Assembly (NCBI GenBank): GCA_004210915.1
Contig: SEGS01000071.1
Span: 1-41,097 of the forward strand
Direction: 5' to 3'
Length of the DNA: 41,097 bases
From: Variovorax sp.
Lineage (GTDB): Bacteria; Pseudomonadota; Gammaproteobacteria; Burkholderiales; Burkholderiaceae_C
The position numbers and the translations under genes were made by a program. The first letter of the stretch is position 1. Each line of letters begins with the position of its first letter. Positions 39,443-41,097 of the stretch are shown here, one piece after another. The notes below the pieces were generated by a model. It ran no database searches, was not told the DNA's origin, and saw nothing but the letters and a program-made list of their open reading frames with translations.

Positions 39443-41097
39443 ATGTTTGTCCACCTGCGCCTGCACACCGAATTTTCCGTCGTCGACGGCACCAACCGGA
39501 TCGACGAAGTCGTCAAGGCGGCTGCCAAAGACAACCAGCCCGCGCTGGCCATCACCGACCTCAACAACCTGTTCGGCGCGGTCAAGTTCTACAAGGAAGC
39601 GCGTGGCAAGGGCGTCAAGCCGCTGCTGGGCGCCGAGGTGTTTCTCGACGGGCTGGGCAAGGAAGCCGGCGCGCTCACGCGCATCGTGCTGCTGGTGCAG
39701 AACACCGAAGGCTATCTGCACCTGTCCGAACTGCTGGCGCGCGCATGGACGCAGAACGTCGGCCGCGGTCAGGCGCAGGCGGCGGTCAAACTCGAATGGC
39801 TGGAGGAGTTGCAGGGCGGGTTGATTTGCCTGTCCGGCGCACAGGCGGGCCCGCTCGGCGGGCCGCTGCTGCAGGGCAACGGCGAACGCGCGGCGGAACT
39901 GGCCTTGCAGCTCGCCAGCCTGTTCCCGCACCGCTTCTATATCGAGCTGCAACGGGCCGGCCGGCCCGAGGACGAGCCGCATGTGGTGGCCGGCGTTCAG
40001 CTCGCAGCGCGGCTCAAGCTGCCTGTGGTGGCGACGCACCCCGTGCAGTTCGCGACGGCCGACGGTTTCGAGGCACATGAGGCGCGCGTCTGCATATCGG
40101 AAGGCGAAATCCTTGGCAACCCGCGCCGCGTGCGCAAGTTCACGGCGGACCAATACTTCAAGTCGCAGGCCGAGATGGAGGCGCTGTTTGCCGATGTGCC
40201 GAGTGCGCTGGCCAACACCGTCGAGATCGCCAAGCGCTGCAACCTCACGCTGGTGCTCGGCAAGCCGCAATTGCCGAACTTCCCGACGCCATTGATCGAC
40301 GGCGTGCCGATGCCGATCGACGCGTTCTTCAGGCAGGAATCCTTCGATGGCCTCGAGGCGCGTCTGGCGCACCTGTACCCGGACCTTGCAAAGCGCGACG
40401 CGGAGCGGCCGCGCTATGTCGAGCGCCTCGAGTTCGAAATCAACACGATCCTGAAGATGGGCTTTCCCGGCTACTTCCTGATCGTGGGCGACTTCATCAA
40501 ATGGGCCAAGAACAACGGCTGTCCGGTCGGTCCGGGCCGGGGCTCGGGAGCAGGTTCACTGGTGGCCTATGCGTTGAAGATCACCGACCTCGACCCGCTC
40601 GAGTACAAGCTGCTGTTCGAACGCTTTTTGAACCCGGAACGCGTGTCGATGCCCGACTTCGACATCGACTTCTGCCAAGGCAACCGCGATCGCGTCATCG
40701 ACTACGTCAAGGACAAGTACGGCCGCGACGCGGTGAGCCAGATCGCGACTTTCGGCACCATGGCCGCGCGCGCCGCCATCCGCGACGTGGGCCGGGTACT
40801 CGACATGAGCTACATGTTCTGCGACGGCATCAGCAAGCTCATCCCGAACAAGCCGGGCAAGCCGGTCACCATCCAGTACCCGCCGGCCGACCTCAAGGAA
40901 GAGGACCGCGAGAAGTACGCGATTGCAGCCGAGCCTCAACTGGCCGCGCGCATCGAGAAGGAAGAAGAAGTCCGCATGCTGGTCGAGCTCGCGCAGAAGC
41001 TCGAAGGCATGACGCGCAACATCGGCATGCACGCGGGCGGCGTGCTGATCGCGCCGGGCAAGCTCACCGACTTCTGCCCGCTCTACCAGCAGCCGGG
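39443..41097 (+). CDS. dnaE: DNA polymerase III subunit alpha, 5' part (runs off the window)
   Basis: Catalytic subunit of the replicative polymerase; 551 codons are in the window, the family total being about 1160. The PHP domain begins [21 protein letters not shown]. The catalytic aspartates are in SMPDFDIDF (D405, D407, with D409), and [17 protein letters not shown] and [19 protein letters not shown] are polymerase-core motifs. The ATG at 39443 has no Shine-Dalgarno site and follows a TACAAT box by 6 bp. The frame is open to the window end with no damage visible. Confidence 0.97.
   Translation, partial: MFVHLRLHTEFSVVDGTNRIDEVVKAAAKDNQPALAITDLNNLFGAVKFYKEARGKGVKPLLGAEVFLDGLGKEAGALTRIVLLVQNTEGYLHLSELLARAWTQNVGRGQAQAAVKLEWLEELQGGLICLSGAQAGPLGGPLLQGNGERAAELALQLASLFPHRFYIELQRAGRPEDEPHVVAGVQLAARLKLPVVATHPVQFATADGFEAHEARVCISEGEILGNPRRVRKFTADQYFKSQAEMEALFADVPSALANTVEIAKRCNLTLVLGKPQLPNFPTPLIDGVPMPIDAFFRQESFDGLEARLAHLYPDLAKRDAERPRYVERLEFEINTILKMGFPGYFLIVGDFIKWAKNNGCPVGPGRGSGAGSLVAYALKITDLDPLEYKLLFERFLNPERVSMPDFDIDFCQGNRDRVIDYVKDKYGRDAVSQIATFGTMAARAAIRDVGRVLDMSYMFCDGISKLIPNKPGKPVTIQYPPADLKEEDREKYAIAAEPQLAARIEKEEEVRMLVELAQKLEGMTRNIGMHAGGVLIAPGKLTDFCPLYQQP

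Overview
This is a GC-rich chromosomal segment from a betaproteobacterium of the order Burkholderiales, most likely Comamonadaceae and Variovorax-like. That placement is an inference from gene content (a Bug/TctC binding protein beside CoA-transferase genes, many LysR regulators, the style of alaS, dadA, gluQ and dnaE) and codon use. There is no phage, insertion sequence, plasmid or CRISPR signature. Genes are tightly packed, and no gene-free stretch exceeds 300 bp except 34666-34998, which holds an inverted-repeat element.

Layout. Positions 1-3523 hold a DNA-repair-like cluster: an MmcB-like PD-(D/E)XK nuclease, a 104-residue unknown, and an XPD/DinG-type iron-sulphur helicase with its own N-terminal nuclease fold. 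The left edge of the window repeats part of the middle gene exactly. Positions 3562-10814 hold housekeeping and metabolic genes: tRNA-Gly(CCC) head to head with alaS, then a ketopantoate-reductase-like enzyme, a threonine/serine dehydratase, a GAF-domain histidine kinase and D-amino-acid dehydrogenase. Positions 10805-15774 hold a divergent catabolic unit: a LysR regulator facing a CitE-like lyase, a TctC-type binding protein, a class III CoA-transferase and a lactonase-type amidohydrolase. Positions 15791-18866 (minus strand) hold a leaderless amino-acid-binding protein, a DTW-domain tRNA modification enzyme, a nucleoside deoxyribosyltransferase and an EamA transporter.

Positions 19040-22143 hold a second divergent unit: a Crp/Fnr regulator facing an HD-domain protein with PhnZ-like spacing, a class II aldolase/adducin protein and a BASS transporter. 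Positions 22152-27555 hold a Tat-exported ABC binding protein lacking an internal segment, a TonB-like lipoprotein, the coupled set FAD oxidoreductase-gluQ-trmB, and an unknown acidic protein. Positions 27565-31254 hold a LysR regulator facing a redox/electrophile-type operon (pirin, DoxX, flavodoxin, pirin); the first pirin is broken. Positions 31306-38537 hold a czc-like heavy-metal RND efflux operon with several His-rich periplasmic parts. The window closes with trhO and the start of dnaE.

The most unusual signals are: the exact 79-bp repeat at the window edge; a REPIN-like paired inverted repeat between czcB and czcA; internal losses of sequence in three genes (ABC binding protein, pirin, czcB); a palindrome-rich operator region upstream of the EamA gene; and the HD/aldolase/BASS and CitE/CoA-transferase/amidohydrolase units, whose substrates I cannot assign. 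All family assignments come from reading motifs by eye; no database search was run.
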